Source of the DNA: DASPSM01 sp036008465
Lineage (GTDB): Bacteria > Planctomycetota > Planctomycetia > Planctomycetales > Planctomycetaceae
Length of the DNA stretch: 64,000 nucleotides
NCBI GenBank assembly: GCA_036008465.1
Contig: DASYNP010000053.1
Location: 1 to 64,000, forward strand
Direction of reading: 5' to 3'
Shown piece by piece: positions 1 through 8,509 of the stretch. The notes below the pieces were generated by a model. That model saw only the letters and a program-made list of their open reading frames with translations. It did no database searches and was not told where the DNA came from. Positions within the stretch are counted from its first letter, which is position 1, and the number at the start of each line of letters is the position of its first letter. The translations under genes were made by a program, and so were the position numbers.

Positions 1-164
1 TGACGACCGTCAAGGGCGATCACCGAATAGATGATTGAGCTCCCGTCCGGAACTCGACACGCGCACGTCAAAGATCAATCGCAAAGTTCCCAAAGCAGCA
101 ATCCACCGGTTGACAAATCCGTTCTCATAGATGAGGGCCAACACTCTCCGAGCGTCGCTCGATC

Positions 165-291
165 AAACAACCAGTCCCGTCCCGTCATTCCGATCCCGTC
201 CCAGGCGGGCGAAGAACCGCTTACTTGCCGTGCGCGGCTCCTTAAAACAACCAGTCCCGTCCCGTGGCTCGTGTCCCGTCCCGTCGGCCGG
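165..291. repeat. AGTCCCGTCCCGT repeat cluster 1
   Basis: The 21-nt string beginning AAACAACCAGTCCCGTCCCG occurs exactly at 165-185 and again at 245-265, 80 bp apart. Further partial copies of the core TCCCGTCCC lie between and after them (about 193-202 and 270-291). The same core forms a tandem array at 28383-28456. It is non-coding in both places. On the other strand it reads GGGACGGGACT. Confidence 0.75.
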
Positions 292-585
292 TCCCCCCTC
301 GCCCCGTATTGCGTCCGCGCCGGCAGTTTCCCCCGAAGCGGCGGACGCCGACAACGACGGGAGAGGGGAAGGGGGGTGAGGGGGCAGTTCGGCTTGCCGG
401 GGATCCTTCTCTCCCTTAGTGAAAACGGGTTCCCATCACCGGCGGGAATCCAAATTTCGTTCCCGGCGGGGATCCGATCCCCACCGGCCAATCTCTTTCC
501 GGGGTGCCAGAGTCTTCCGAGATAAGGTGGCAGAACCTGCCACCTTTCTGATCTGTGTTGTTTCTCATCTGTGTTGCCGCTCTTT

Positions 586-680
586 CACCCTCGCCCAGTC
601 CGCTGGGAGAGGGTGCAGGGTGAGGGCTCTTCAAGCTACCCTCGCCCCTTGCGGGAGAGGGGTTGGGGGTGAGGGGGAAC
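586..680. repeat. CTCACCC/CTCTCCC REP-like palindromic repeat, two adjacent units
   Basis: Two adjacent imperfect hairpin units are seen. The first is CACCCTCGCCCAG opposed to CTGGGAGAGGGTG (586-612). The second is CCTCGCCCC opposed to GGGAGAGGGG (about 639-662). Both are followed by GGGTGAGGG. A related single unit with a perfect 11-bp stem is at 31191-31216, and a half unit lies near 360-383. The pattern resembles REP-like intergenic palindromes found in many bacterial genomes. Confidence 0.6.
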
Positions 681-721
681 CGCCGTTCCAGCCAGCGCGC
701 ACTCTTCCCCCGTGTCTTCGG

Positions 722-830
722 CCCGCCTTCGGCGGATCTTCGACTTTGGACCCGCCTTCGGCGGATCTTCGACCTTGGACTAACGCTCTGGACCTTGGTC
801 CCCCGCCTTAGGCGAATCTCCGACGTTGGA
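722..830. repeat. 29-nt tandem repeat (CCCGCCTTCGGCGGATCTTC...)
   Basis: A unit of about 29 nt starting CCCGCCTTCGGCGGATCTTC and ending in CTTTGGA or CTTGGAC occurs at 722-750 and 751-779. A diverged third copy (CCCGCCTTAGGCGAATCTCC) is at about 802-830. Each unit contains a small CCGCCTTCGGCGG palindrome. The TTGGAC tails resemble the repeat between prkA and the DUF444 gene at 35914-36006. Confidence 0.7.
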
Positions 831-1010
831 CCACGGACTTTGGACCTACATCCAATTGTCCCTCGAGTGATCGATTCGCCAAGTGGGGGTTTTTGACTTT
901 CGGTTCGAGCCGGTCGCCGTAGGGTGCGACCAGCTCGCGCAGCGAGCGCAGGCACACAATCGAGTCGGACAAGAATGGTGGGCCGGCGGCCCCAAGGGCC
1001 TTGTCCCATC

Positions 1011-1817
1011 CTACGGGTGCGAGAGCCGGCGCTTCGAGCGGTGTGTCTGAGGAGCTTCCGCGGCCTCTTCCTTCGCGCGTTCGAGGTTGAGGGCCAGCAG
1101 TTTTTCGAGGATCTGTTCGTCGGTCAGATCGGACGGCCAGCCGTAGGCGGCGAAGACCGCCTCGTCGAGTTTTTTGTGGACCAGCGTGAGCCACGTCGGC
1201 TTTTGGTTGTAGAGGTTGGTGAGCGTCCGTTTTTTGAGCTCTTTGGCGCACTCCTCGTTTTTCGGCACGAGCCGCGGATAGCGAACCGTCCCGATGCCGC
1301 GCCCGTCGCCGTCGTGGACATACCGAGCCCACGGTCCATCGACGGAGCCGGGGAATTCGAGTACCTCCTCTCGGACCCATTCAGGAGGATTGAGCCAGTT
1401 GTTCCGGAGCGTGTCAAGTTCCTTCGCCGCTGCCGCGATCGCGTTTTTTTGCTCAATCGTCGGGCGCGGAAAAGTGAACGTCTCGAAACAGGTCGTGGGA
1501 GTGTAGCGGAAGCCGCTTTCGCGCTCGCGAACCTGCGTGCCCATTCCAGGTGATCGTGCCCACGTCTCGTGTAGTCGAGAATGCAAGAGACCGAACGACA
1601 CGTAGTCCTCGAGTGCGAAGGCAACGGTCGCATCGGAAGGAAGCCAGATCACCGGAATGCGGATGAAAAGCCGGTGACGGGACACCCTTGGAGTGACAGT
1701 GTAAAGAACCTGGCAAGCCGACGCGACCGCGGCGCGCATTGCTGGACGCGGCCGCCAGTGCACCCAGTACCGCGCCTCAGCCTCTCGGGTCTCTCCAGCT
1801 TGTCGTTGGGGAAGGAC
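1011..1817 (-). pseudogene. C-terminal remnant of an MmeI-like type IIG/IIL DNA methyltransferase
   Basis: This reads as the last 260-270 residues of a large MmeI-type restriction-modification enzyme, whose full proteins are usually 900 residues or more. Visible hallmarks are the WVHWRPRPAM segment, the GLLHSRLHETWA segment and the RYTPTTCFETFTFPRP segment, typical of the C-terminal target-recognition and tail region of this family. It then runs through NLYNQKPTWL and AAYGWPSDL to a natural-looking stop at 1011. The methyltransferase catalytic domain and the nuclease domain are absent. Family-like sequence begins abruptly near 1796-1800, where upstream DNA becomes an unrelated esterase gene. 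The frame stays open into the esterase region, but that part is an out-of-frame translation. I infer a deletion or recombination remnant with no methylase activity. Confidence 0.75.
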
Positions 1818-2271
1818 AGGCGACAGCGATGCGGCTCGTGTCGACGTTAAAGAGTTTCGGCCCCTGGTCGTGCAGCCACGTATAGGCTTCGCAAAGGTCT
1901 TCGATGATTTGCGGAAGTTTCGTCTCCGGCGCGAGGCGGTAATCGATCGACACAATTGCATAGCCCGCCTGCAAAAAAGGCGAACGCAGTCGCCGATCGA
2001 CACCACCGCGGTCGCCCATGATCAGCGCGCCGCCATGAATCCACAGCAGCACGGGACAGGGCGCATCGCCCACGGGACGATAGACATCCGCCCGAATCTC
2101 GAGGTTGCCGACCCGTTTATATGCAAACGTCATGAGATGCCGCTGGCTGTCGGGCTTTTTTTGTTTGTCCTGCGCAAGCAGGTTCGAGCCAGCGGCTGAC
2201 AAGCCGAGGGCACCGAGAGACAGTCTCCCCACAAACTCGCGCCGGCGCATGCGTTCGTCCACATCGTGCAT
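1777..2271 (-). pseudogene. Truncated secreted alpha/beta-hydrolase (esterase), N-terminal part only
   Basis: The start at 2271 is preceded by GAGGTGAC. The N-terminus MHDVDERMRRREFVGRLSLG looks like a Tat-type signal, ending near LLAQ. It continues into a BD-FAE/carboxylesterase-like fold: YKRVGNLEIRADVYRP, the oxyanion-hole segment LLWIHGGALIMGD, and SIDYRLAPETKLP. After DTSRIAVA (about 1820) the expected GGSAGG nucleophile elbow is missing; the frame instead runs 13 residues into methylase-derived DNA and stops at 1777. The product would lack the catalytic Ser, Asp and His, so it should be inactive. It sits 20 bp downstream of the DUF5722 gene on the same strand and was probably its operon partner. 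A second in-frame Met (MRRREF) could also start translation. Confidence 0.8.
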
Positions 2272-2291
2272 GATGTCACCTCGTTTCCTGC

Positions 2292-3650
2292 TCAGTTCCC
2301 GGCCGTGACTTCGTTCCAGGATTTGATGCCGATAATGGGCAGAGCGAATCGGAAGGCGGGCTCCCAGTCGGGCGTGCCGGCCGCGCGGAAGACTTCGTAA
2401 ATTCGCTTCTTCGCCTTCGGCGTGGCGTCGGTGCCCGGCTGGCGGGTCCAAAGCCCCAGGTTAAGTCCACCTTCTTGCGCATTGTCGACATGCCGGTGCA
2501 GAATGAAAGCGTCGATCCCGGGGAGCCGCGAAACCTTGACCCAGGCATAACAAAATCCAGCCGCCTGCACGGCCTGCCCCTCCGGCGAGGCGGGCGTGTC
2601 GAAGCCCTGCTCGGAAAGGATCACGCGCCGTGGCCGAGCCTGGCAGAGCATCTCCGGTCGACGTAGGTACTGGGTCAACTGCTCAAGATTCTTGAAGGTG
2701 ATCTTGGGCGTATCGGCTCGCGGGAGAGCCGTTTTGTCCCGCCACGTTCTGGGGTCGCGCAGATTCTCCGGATAAGGGTGGAAGGCGATGTGCCAATCGA
2801 AGTCGCCCTGGGCTTTCGACAGGCGATTGAGTTCGTCGAGCAGGTCGCGGCCCGGGCACGCGCGGAGCGCGTCGGCACCATTCCGCGCGGTCCAATGATG
2901 CTCGAGCGAAATATAGACACGAGCGTCGGCTGAGGAACGGCGGACCGCGGCATGTGCGATCTGTACGGCGCGCAGGTACTCCGCGGCCACCTGCGAGGTT
3001 GTCGCTGGCCCAATGTTGTACCACTCGTAGTGCGAGTTGAGCTCGTTGCCAATGATGTATCCGTCCACGCGGCCGAAGCGTGCGTCCTTTCGCGAAAAAC
3101 GATCCGCCAGGAACTCGACGCACGCTTTGAAGTATCGTTCGCCTTCCGGATCCGAGACGTTGAAGCCGGTAATCCCGTTGGGCGCTTCCCGAGCTGCCGC
3201 CGGCCGCACGATGCGACTCAGCCGAGGCTCGGCCGTCACCGTTGATAACAGGATCAAATAAACGCGCACGCCCGCGCGACTGAGCGGCAGGACCGGAATG
3301 CTTTCGACGGCCCCTCGCGAGAAAAAGAACGTGTGCCCGCCGCTTTGCCAGCGAAAGCTGTCGGCATGGGCATCCAGATCGATGAGCGACGTCAGGCTGA
3401 CATTCAAAGCGGCGTGCTTGATGCCCAGCGCGAGGGCATCGTCGATCATTTGGACCTGTAGTCCTTTGAGCCCGGCACCCAAAGGAGCCGCGGCCTGAGT
3501 CGACGCGACAGCACGCGGTGAGTCGTCAGCAAAGAGCAAGGAAGCGGCGAGCCCAACGAGCAGGGCCGAGCCGATTAACGCGCCGCAGGGAAGTCTCGAA
3601 GACGTGCGTTCGTTGACCCGCACAGTGTTGCCGTTCCTTCCTGGTCGCAT
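2292..3650 (-). CDS. Secreted DUF5722 domain protein (glycoside-hydrolase-like barrel)
   Basis: The 452-residue protein has a hydrophobic export signal around residues 20-41 (GALIGSALLVGLAASLLFAD). The rest resembles the DUF5722 family, thought to adopt a TIM-barrel glycosidase-like fold. Visible features are GYIIGNELNSHYEW (an Asn-Glu pair typical of clan GH-A acid/base positions), ISLEHHWTA, DWHIAFHPYPENL, and VILSEQGFDTP (a Ser-Glu-Gln-Gly motif that could hold the nucleophile Glu). I infer a secreted polysaccharide-active or -binding protein; substrate is unknown. It lies 20 bp upstream of a truncated esterase on the same strand, suggesting an original sugar-ester/glycan operon. The first codons may be upstream of the true start; MRPGRNGN is long for an n-region. 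Confidence 0.7.
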   Translation of the reverse strand: MRPGRNGNTVRVNERTSSRLPCGALIGSALLVGLAASLLFADDSPRAVASTQAAAPLGAGLKGLQVQMIDDALALGIKHAALNVSLTSLIDLDAHADSFRWQSGGHTFFFSRGAVESIPVLPLSRAGVRVYLILLSTVTAEPRLSRIVRPAAAREAPNGITGFNVSDPEGERYFKACVEFLADRFSRKDARFGRVDGYIIGNELNSHYEWYNIGPATTSQVAAEYLRAVQIAHAAVRRSSADARVYISLEHHWTARNGADALRACPGRDLLDELNRLSKAQGDFDWHIAFHPYPENLRDPRTWRDKTALPRADTPKITFKNLEQLTQYLRRPEMLCQARPRRVILSEQGFDTPASPEGQAVQAAGFCYAWVKVSRLPGIDAFILHRHVDNAQEGGLNLGLWTRQPGTDATPKAKKRIYEVFRAAGTPDWEPAFRFALPIIGIKSWNEVTAGN

Positions 3651-3774
3651 TTTTTCTCGGACTGAGATCCGTGCTTCCTCTGGAACTTTTCAGGCGGCAC
3701 TCGCGTCGAAGTGGGCAGCGGGCAGAATCTGCTGAACCGGGCGCTAACGCACCTTTGGGGCAAAGGAACGCAAT

Positions 3775-6348
3775 ATGAGCGCGCGCACCTCTCGTCTGGC
3801 TATCACTTTCCTCGCCGTAAGTGCCTTCGCCGTCATTTTCGCGGGTCTGCCAAGTCTGGCGACGGCCCAATTCCTGGTTCCCGGCAGGGGCGATGTTACT
3901 CCGATTCCTCGGCCCTTTCCTCGTCCTATCCGTCCGGTTCCGCGTCCCGTTTTCTCATCGTACAGAATTCGCTCCGTCGACGTGCAGGCAGTCGTCCACG
4001 ATCAGGCCGCCAAAATCCGCATGTCGCAGGTGTTTCAAAACACCGGCTCCAACGACGTCGAGGCGCAGGTCGTGTTTCCGATTCCCGAAGGTGCGGCCAT
4101 CAGCGATCTGACACTGCTTTACGACGGAAAGGAATTGCCCGGCCGCTTGCTGCCCAAAGAAGAAGCTCGCCGCATTTACGAAGACATTGTGCGGCGACAG
4201 CGTGACCCGGCCCTGCTCGAGTATCTGGGTGCTGGGATCTACCAAACCCGGGTCTTTCCCATTCCACCGCACGCCGACCGCACCGTCGAGATCCGCTACA
4301 CGCAGTTGTTGAAGAAGTCGGCTGGCCTGGTCGATCTGCTTTTGCCGCTGGGGACTCTCAAGCACGCCAACCACGCGATCGATACCCTCAACGTCAGCCT
4401 CAGGCTGGAAACGACTGACGCGCTTAAGAGCGTTTATAGTCCGACGCACTCGGTCACCATCGAACGTCCCGACGAGCATCACGCGATCGGGAAGCTGGCC
4501 CTGAGTAACGTGACTTTGCCCGACGATCTTCGCGTGCTTTACGGCACGCACGCCGGGGCCGTCGGCATGAACCTGATCAGCTATCGGCCGAACGAGAAAG
4601 AAGACGGCTACTTCCTGCTCTTGGCGAGTCCGGATCTGAAGGCTCGGCAAGCCGCGGCGATCCCGAAAACGGCCGTGATCGTCGTCGATCGCTCTGGCAG
4701 CATGGCCGGCCAGAAGATCGAGCAGGCGCGGCAGGCGGTGAAGTTCTTTTTGGGACAGCTCAACCCGGCCGACAAGTTCAACGTTATCGCCTACGATTCG
4801 GACATCGAGGTCTTTCGCCCCACGCTACAGCCCGTGACCCCCGACACCATCAAGGCGGCAACGGGCTTTGCGGACAATAACATCAACGCGGGCGGCGGCA
4901 CAAACATTGACGAGGCGCTCAAAACAGCGCTGGGCATGCTCACCGACGACAAACGGCCGAGCTACATCCTGTTTCTCACCGACGGCGTGCCGACGGTCGG
5001 CGAACGCAGTGAGAGGACAATCGTGTCAAACGCGCGGAATGTTGACCGAGTCCACGCGCGGATCTTCAATCTGGGGATCGGCTTCGACGTCAACGGCCGT
5101 CTGCTCGACCGCCTGTCGCGTGCCTTTAACGGGCAATCGGCCTACGTACGGCCCAACGAAGATATTGAGACCTATGTCTCCGCACTCTCGACGACGATTG
5201 GTTCCCCCTTGTTGACGAACGTGGATGTGAAGTTCGACTTCGACAAGCCTGCGGCCCTGGCGGCCCCGTCCATCTCGCGGACGTATCCGCGCAACCTGAC
5301 TGACCTGTTCGCGGGCGAGCAGCTCGTGTGGGTTGGCCGGTACCGCGAATCTGGCTCGGTGAAGCTCATGCTCTCGGGCGACCTGGCGGGCAAGCGGCAA
5401 GCCTTCACACTGATCGCAGACCTGGCAGCCCACTCGGTCCCCAACGCCAACGCCTTCGTCGAAAAAGTCTGGGCGACGCGGCGGATCGGCGAACTGATCG
5501 ACGAAATCGACCTCAACGGCAAGAACAAAGAACTAACCGACGAACTGGTGCACCTTTCACTCAAGCACGGCATCATGACGCCGTACACTTCGTTCCTGGC
5601 CGACGAGCGCGTCGATCTGGCGGACCGCCACAATCTGGGGATTCGTGCCGGCGAGTCGCTCGATCAGCTCCAAGCGACCGACGGTGCTTCGGGCTTCCAG
5701 CAGCGTGAGTTCAAGAGACAGGCCAAGGCGGCCGATCAAGCGCCAACTCAATCGAGTTTCGGAGGAGGACTCGGGCGCATGGGTCGCGGACTTGGCGGCG
5801 GAGGCTTCGACCTGGGCGGCTTCCGCAATGGTGGGAACGCCCTGAGAGGACAAGATAGTAGCAAAGCAGAAGGTCTCGGAGGTGCCCAAGGCGGAAGCGG
5901 GGGAGGCATCGGTGGTGGCGGCGGTCGCGGCTTCGGTGGCGCCATGGGAGGAGGCGGAGCCGGTGGCTTGGGCGGAGGTGGGTTTGGTGGGGGCGTCAGC
6001 GCTGGCGATAAGGATTCCATTCCAGAGGAGCGACGCTCAGCAACTGCTCGCGCGGGGCGGCGAAAGACCCTCTCTCAGACGCAAAAAGGATCGGAAGGCT
6101 CGAGCAGACCGGCCGTGCAAACGGTCGGCGACAAGACTTTCTACTGGAAGAACAATCGCTGGCGCGACGCCGAACTAACGGAGGAGACCGAGAAAAATCC
6201 AACTCGCGTCGAGCAATTCAGCGACGCGTACTTCGCCTTGGCGTCCCGCGACAACGGCCGCTTCGCCAAGTATCTCGCCTTGGATGGCCCGATTCTGGTT
6301 CGGCTCGATGACAAGACGTACCTGATCGAGCCCCCCGAGACGAACTGA
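3775..6348 (+). CDS. Secreted VIT-VWA domain protein with Gly-rich segment
   Basis: The 857-residue protein starts after AAAGGAA. Residues 1-33 form a signal peptide ending near LATAQ. A VIT (vault/inter-alpha-trypsin) domain spans about 60-190, with FQNTGSNDVEAQVVFPIPEG and an EEARRIYEDIV segment. A von Willebrand A domain spans about 298-480, with a complete MIDAS: D305-x-S307-x-S309 in VVDRSGSM, Thr in GGGTNIDEA near 375, and Asp in LTDGVPT near 403. A linker with KHGIMTPYTSFL follows, as in bacterial relatives. Residues about 660-745 are Gly-rich low complexity, then a C-terminal region of about 110 residues. VIT-VWA proteins in bacteria are usually exported, metal-dependent adhesion or scaffold proteins; the partner is unknown. 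No membrane anchor or sorting tail is visible. Neighbours on both sides are on the other strand, so it is probably monocistronic. Confidence 0.85.
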   Translation: MSARTSRLAITFLAVSAFAVIFAGLPSLATAQFLVPGRGDVTPIPRPFPRPIRPVPRPVFSSYRIRSVDVQAVVHDQAAKIRMSQVFQNTGSNDVEAQVVFPIPEGAAISDLTLLYDGKELPGRLLPKEEARRIYEDIVRRQRDPALLEYLGAGIYQTRVFPIPPHADRTVEIRYTQLLKKSAGLVDLLLPLGTLKHANHAIDTLNVSLRLETTDALKSVYSPTHSVTIERPDEHHAIGKLALSNVTLPDDLRVLYGTHAGAVGMNLISYRPNEKEDGYFLLLASPDLKARQAAAIPKTAVIVVDRSGSMAGQKIEQARQAVKFFLGQLNPADKFNVIAYDSDIEVFRPTLQPVTPDTIKAATGFADNNINAGGGTNIDEALKTALGMLTDDKRPSYILFLTDGVPTVGERSERTIVSNARNVDRVHARIFNLGIGFDVNGRLLDRLSRAFNGQSAYVRPNEDIETYVSALSTTIGSPLLTNVDVKFDFDKPAALAAPSISRTYPRNLTDLFAGEQLVWVGRYRESGSVKLMLSGDLAGKRQAFTLIADLAAHSVPNANAFVEKVWATRRIGELIDEIDLNGKNKELTDELVHLSLKHGIMTPYTSFLADERVDLADRHNLGIRAGESLDQLQATDGASGFQQREFKRQAKAADQAPTQSSFGGGLGRMGRGLGGGGFDLGGFRNGGNALRGQDSSKAEGLGGAQGGSGGGIGGGGGRGFGGAMGGGGAGGLGGGGFGGGVSAGDKDSIPEERRSATARAGRRKTLSQTQKGSEGSSRPAVQTVGDKTFYWKNNRWRDAELTEETEKNPTRVEQFSDAYFALASRDNGRFAKYLALDGPILVRLDDKTYLIEPPETN

Positions 6349-6367
6349 GCCCTTTCCGCCAAGCACC

Positions 6368-7333
6368 TCACGCCGCGGCCGCGCGACTCGCGGCCGGCGG
6401 CGCTTGGGCGCTGAAGGCCACGTTGACCGTGGTCGCGAGAGTCAGTTCGCCCGATTGCCGGGCTTCAATCCGCAGTCCGTACGACTTGGCCGCGGTGATG
6501 CGAACCCGCCCGCCGAACTCGCAGAGTAGATGGCACTCGGCTTTCGGATCGCAGGCAAGCGGAGGCACAAACGACAAATGCGCGACACCGACCTTCTCGG
6601 CCGAATCCAAGTCGATCCTCACGGCCCCCTCGACGACCTCGCCGCCGTCGGGCAGCCGCCGACGCGTCATCCATTGCACGATCGATTGGTCTGACTCGCT
6701 TTCTTCGTCGGGGATTGCCACGGATTCTTCGTCTGCAGCAAGATCGGCGAGCGGAGTCTGCGGGGTGGCACTGGCGGCTTGTCCGCCAGTGGGCTCGTTC
6801 GATACGCGCGAGTGCGACACTGGCGGACAAGCCGCGACTCGACTGAGCTCGCCGAAGTCCAGTGCCACCCAACGCTGAGCCACGTGAGCTTGGAATAAAC
6901 CTGATCGCAGCCGATTTGTGAAAGCGAAACCGCTAGCAGAATCCGTGATCGCAACGGCGCACAACACGGATGCCGTCGCCAGCGCGGCGAGGTAGCCGCC
7001 GACAACTGCTGAAGGGACAATCCACAGTGCCGCGCCGAGTGCCACGGGTGGCAGCACAGCCAGCGCCGCGGAGAAAATCCGCTTCCGAATTGACGCGGTC
7101 GGCGCGGTTGCCGTCGTCCCCAGCGCCAGCGCGGCCACCGACAAAAGCGCAGACAGCGTTGCCACCACGCATGGCACCGCCGGCGACATCGGCCCGTCGA
7201 ATGCCCCGCTCATCCGACGCGACACCACGACCACCGTCAGCAGCGTGAGCGCCGTTGTGGTCGCGAGCGCGAAGACCTTGCGAAAATCTTCGGGCTGTCG
7301 CAGTCGTTCTATGCGACGGTTCACTGCCGACAT
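6368..7333 (-). CDS. Membrane protein of unknown function with soluble C-terminal domain
   Basis: I do not recognise the family. The 321-residue protein has four hydrophobic segments in its first half, about residues 20-40 (FALATTTALTLLTVVVVSR), 52-74, 84-104 and 108-128. A charged soluble C-terminal half carries an acidic patch (ADEESVAIPDEESESDQ) and a compact beta-like domain from about 215 to 305 (WMTRRRLPDGGEVVEGAVRI, VAHLSFVPPLACDP, ECHLLCEFGGRVRI). Codons for roughly residues 155-190, between the membrane part and the acidic patch, coincide with a nested palindromic repeat, suggesting that this linker was acquired by insertion. The gene starts 33 bp downstream of metK on the same strand and could be cotranscribed. 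It converges on the VIT-VWA gene with a 19-bp gap. Confidence 0.6.
   Translation of the reverse strand: MSAVNRRIERLRQPEDFRKVFALATTTALTLLTVVVVSRRMSGAFDGPMSPAVPCVVATLSALLSVAALALGTTATAPTASIRKRIFSAALAVLPPVALGAALWIVPSAVVGGYLAALATASVLCAVAITDSASGFAFTNRLRSGLFQAHVAQRWVALDFGELSRVAACPPVSHSRVSNEPTGGQAASATPQTPLADLAADEESVAIPDEESESDQSIVQWMTRRRLPDGGEVVEGAVRIDLDSAEKVGVAHLSFVPPLACDPKAECHLLCEFGGRVRITAAKSYGLRIEARQSGELTLATTVNVAFSAQAPPAASRAAAA
6763..6870. repeat. Nested palindromic element inside a coding sequence
   Basis: A 12-bp inverted repeat (GGGTGGCACTGG at 6763-6774 and CCAGTGCCACCC at 6859-6870) encloses two more palindromic elements. CACTGGCGG-CTTGT-CCGCCAGTG at 6769-6791 is a perfect 9-bp stem. An 18-nt segment at 6774-6791 recurs inverted at 6818-6835 (CACTGGCGGACAAGCCGC). 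The element is 108 bp, a multiple of three, and lies wholly within the reading frame of the 321-residue membrane protein without breaking it. It resembles mobile palindromic elements rather than ordinary coding sequence. Confidence 0.75.
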
Positions 7334-7366
7334 GCGATGGCATCCTTGCCCAAGCTTCTCAGGAAC

Positions 7367-8509
7367 TCAGAGCCCGGCCGCCTTGCTCAGCTCGGCGGCA
7401 CGGTCCGTCTTTTCCCAACTGAATTCCGGGTCGTTTCGGCCAAAATGTCCGCCGGAGGCCGTCTTACGGAAGATAGGTCGGCGGAGCTTGAGGTATTCGA
7501 TAATGCCCTTGGGCGTCAGGGGGAAGATCTCGCGGACTGCTGTGGCGATTCGCTCTTCCGGCACCTTGTTGGTGCCGTTCGTGTCCACGCAGATGCCAAC
7601 CGGTTCGGCCACGCCGATCGCATAGGCGATCTGCATTTCGCACTCGTCAGCCAAGCCCGAGGCGACGACGTTTTTGGCGACGTGCCGGGCCATATAAGCG
7701 GCCGAGCGATCGACCTTTGTCGGATCCTTGCCGCTAAAGGCGCCACCGCCGTGGCGTCCCCAACCGCCGTAGGTATCGACGATGATCTTACGGCCGGTGA
7801 GCCCGCAGTCGCCGTGCGGCCCGCCGATCACAAAGCGGCCGGTCGGGTTGATGTGGTATTTCGTGTCGCGCGTGAGCAGATGCTCGGGCACGGCCCGCGG
7901 AATGATCTTCTTGCGGATGAATTCGGCGATCTCGGACTGTTCGACTTTTTCCGAGTGCTGGGTCGAGACGACGATAGCCGTGATGCCGATGGGCTTGCGG
8001 CCCTCGAATTCGACTGTCACCTGACTCTTGCTGTCGGGCCGCAGCCAGTCGACTTCTTTTTTGTAGCGGGCTTCGGTCAGCTTTTCGAGAATGCGGTGAG
8101 CCAGCGCGATGGGCAGCGGCATCAGCTCGTCGGTTTGGCGGCAGGCATAGCCGAACATCAGCCCCTGGTCGCCGGCGCCGTCACGGTCGACGCCCATGGC
8201 GATGTCGCCCGATTGGCTGTGGATCGTGGTAGTGACCTTGCAGGTGTTGGCGTTGAAGCCCTCGTCCTCACCATTGTAGCCGATGTCGTGAACGACCTTC
8301 CGCGCGATTTCGGTGAAGTCGATTTTCGCGCGCGAGGTGATCTCGCCAGCCAGCACGACCTGGTCGGTCGTGCAGAGCGTCTCACAGGCGACGCGGGACA
8401 TAGGATCCTGCGCGATGAGGGCATCGAGAATTCCGTCCGAGATCTGGTCGCAGACCTTGTCGGGATGCCCCATGCTGACGGATTCGCTACTGAACAAAAA
8501 CTTCGACAT
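7367..8509 (-). CDS. metK: S-adenosylmethionine synthetase
   Basis: This cytoplasmic enzyme makes S-adenosylmethionine from methionine and ATP. The 380-residue length is normal. Visible motifs are the N-terminal SESVSMGHPDKVCDQISD (residues 8-25), the methionine/ATP loop GAGDQG (111-116), the signature GGGAFSGKDPTKVDRSAAY (about 254-272), and GRFVIGGPHGDCGLTGRKII. All three structural repeats are intact. It is followed 33 bp downstream by a membrane protein gene. A candidate promoter lies about 135 bp upstream. I looked for a SAM riboswitch in the leader and did not see one. Confidence 0.97.
   Translation of the reverse strand: MSKFLFSSESVSMGHPDKVCDQISDGILDALIAQDPMSRVACETLCTTDQVVLAGEITSRAKIDFTEIARKVVHDIGYNGEDEGFNANTCKVTTTIHSQSGDIAMGVDRDGAGDQGLMFGYACRQTDELMPLPIALAHRILEKLTEARYKKEVDWLRPDSKSQVTVEFEGRKPIGITAIVVSTQHSEKVEQSEIAEFIRKKIIPRAVPEHLLTRDTKYHINPTGRFVIGGPHGDCGLTGRKIIVDTYGGWGRHGGGAFSGKDPTKVDRSAAYMARHVAKNVVASGLADECEMQIAYAIGVAEPVGICVDTNGTNKVPEERIATAVREIFPLTPKGIIEYLKLRRPIFRKTASGGHFGRNDPEFSWEKTDRAAELSKAAGL

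Larger units (their letters stand above)
1..1010. other. Repeat-rich non-coding region
   Basis: I see no convincing gene here. Open frames exist on both strands but are low-complexity arginine/proline/serine-rich translations without recognisable domains, as expected from GC-rich non-coding DNA. The stretch holds at least three classes of short repeat, listed separately, plus text at about 917-1015 that looks like dispersed intergenic sequence: it contains an inverted pair around CTCGCGCAGCGAG. The region lies just beyond the 3' end of a broken methylase gene, so it may be a decayed or rearranged locus. Confidence 0.6.

Noticed and set aside
31..525. Plus-strand frame near the window start
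   Set aside because: It crosses repeat DNA and gives a low-complexity Ser/Arg/Pro product with no ribosome site.
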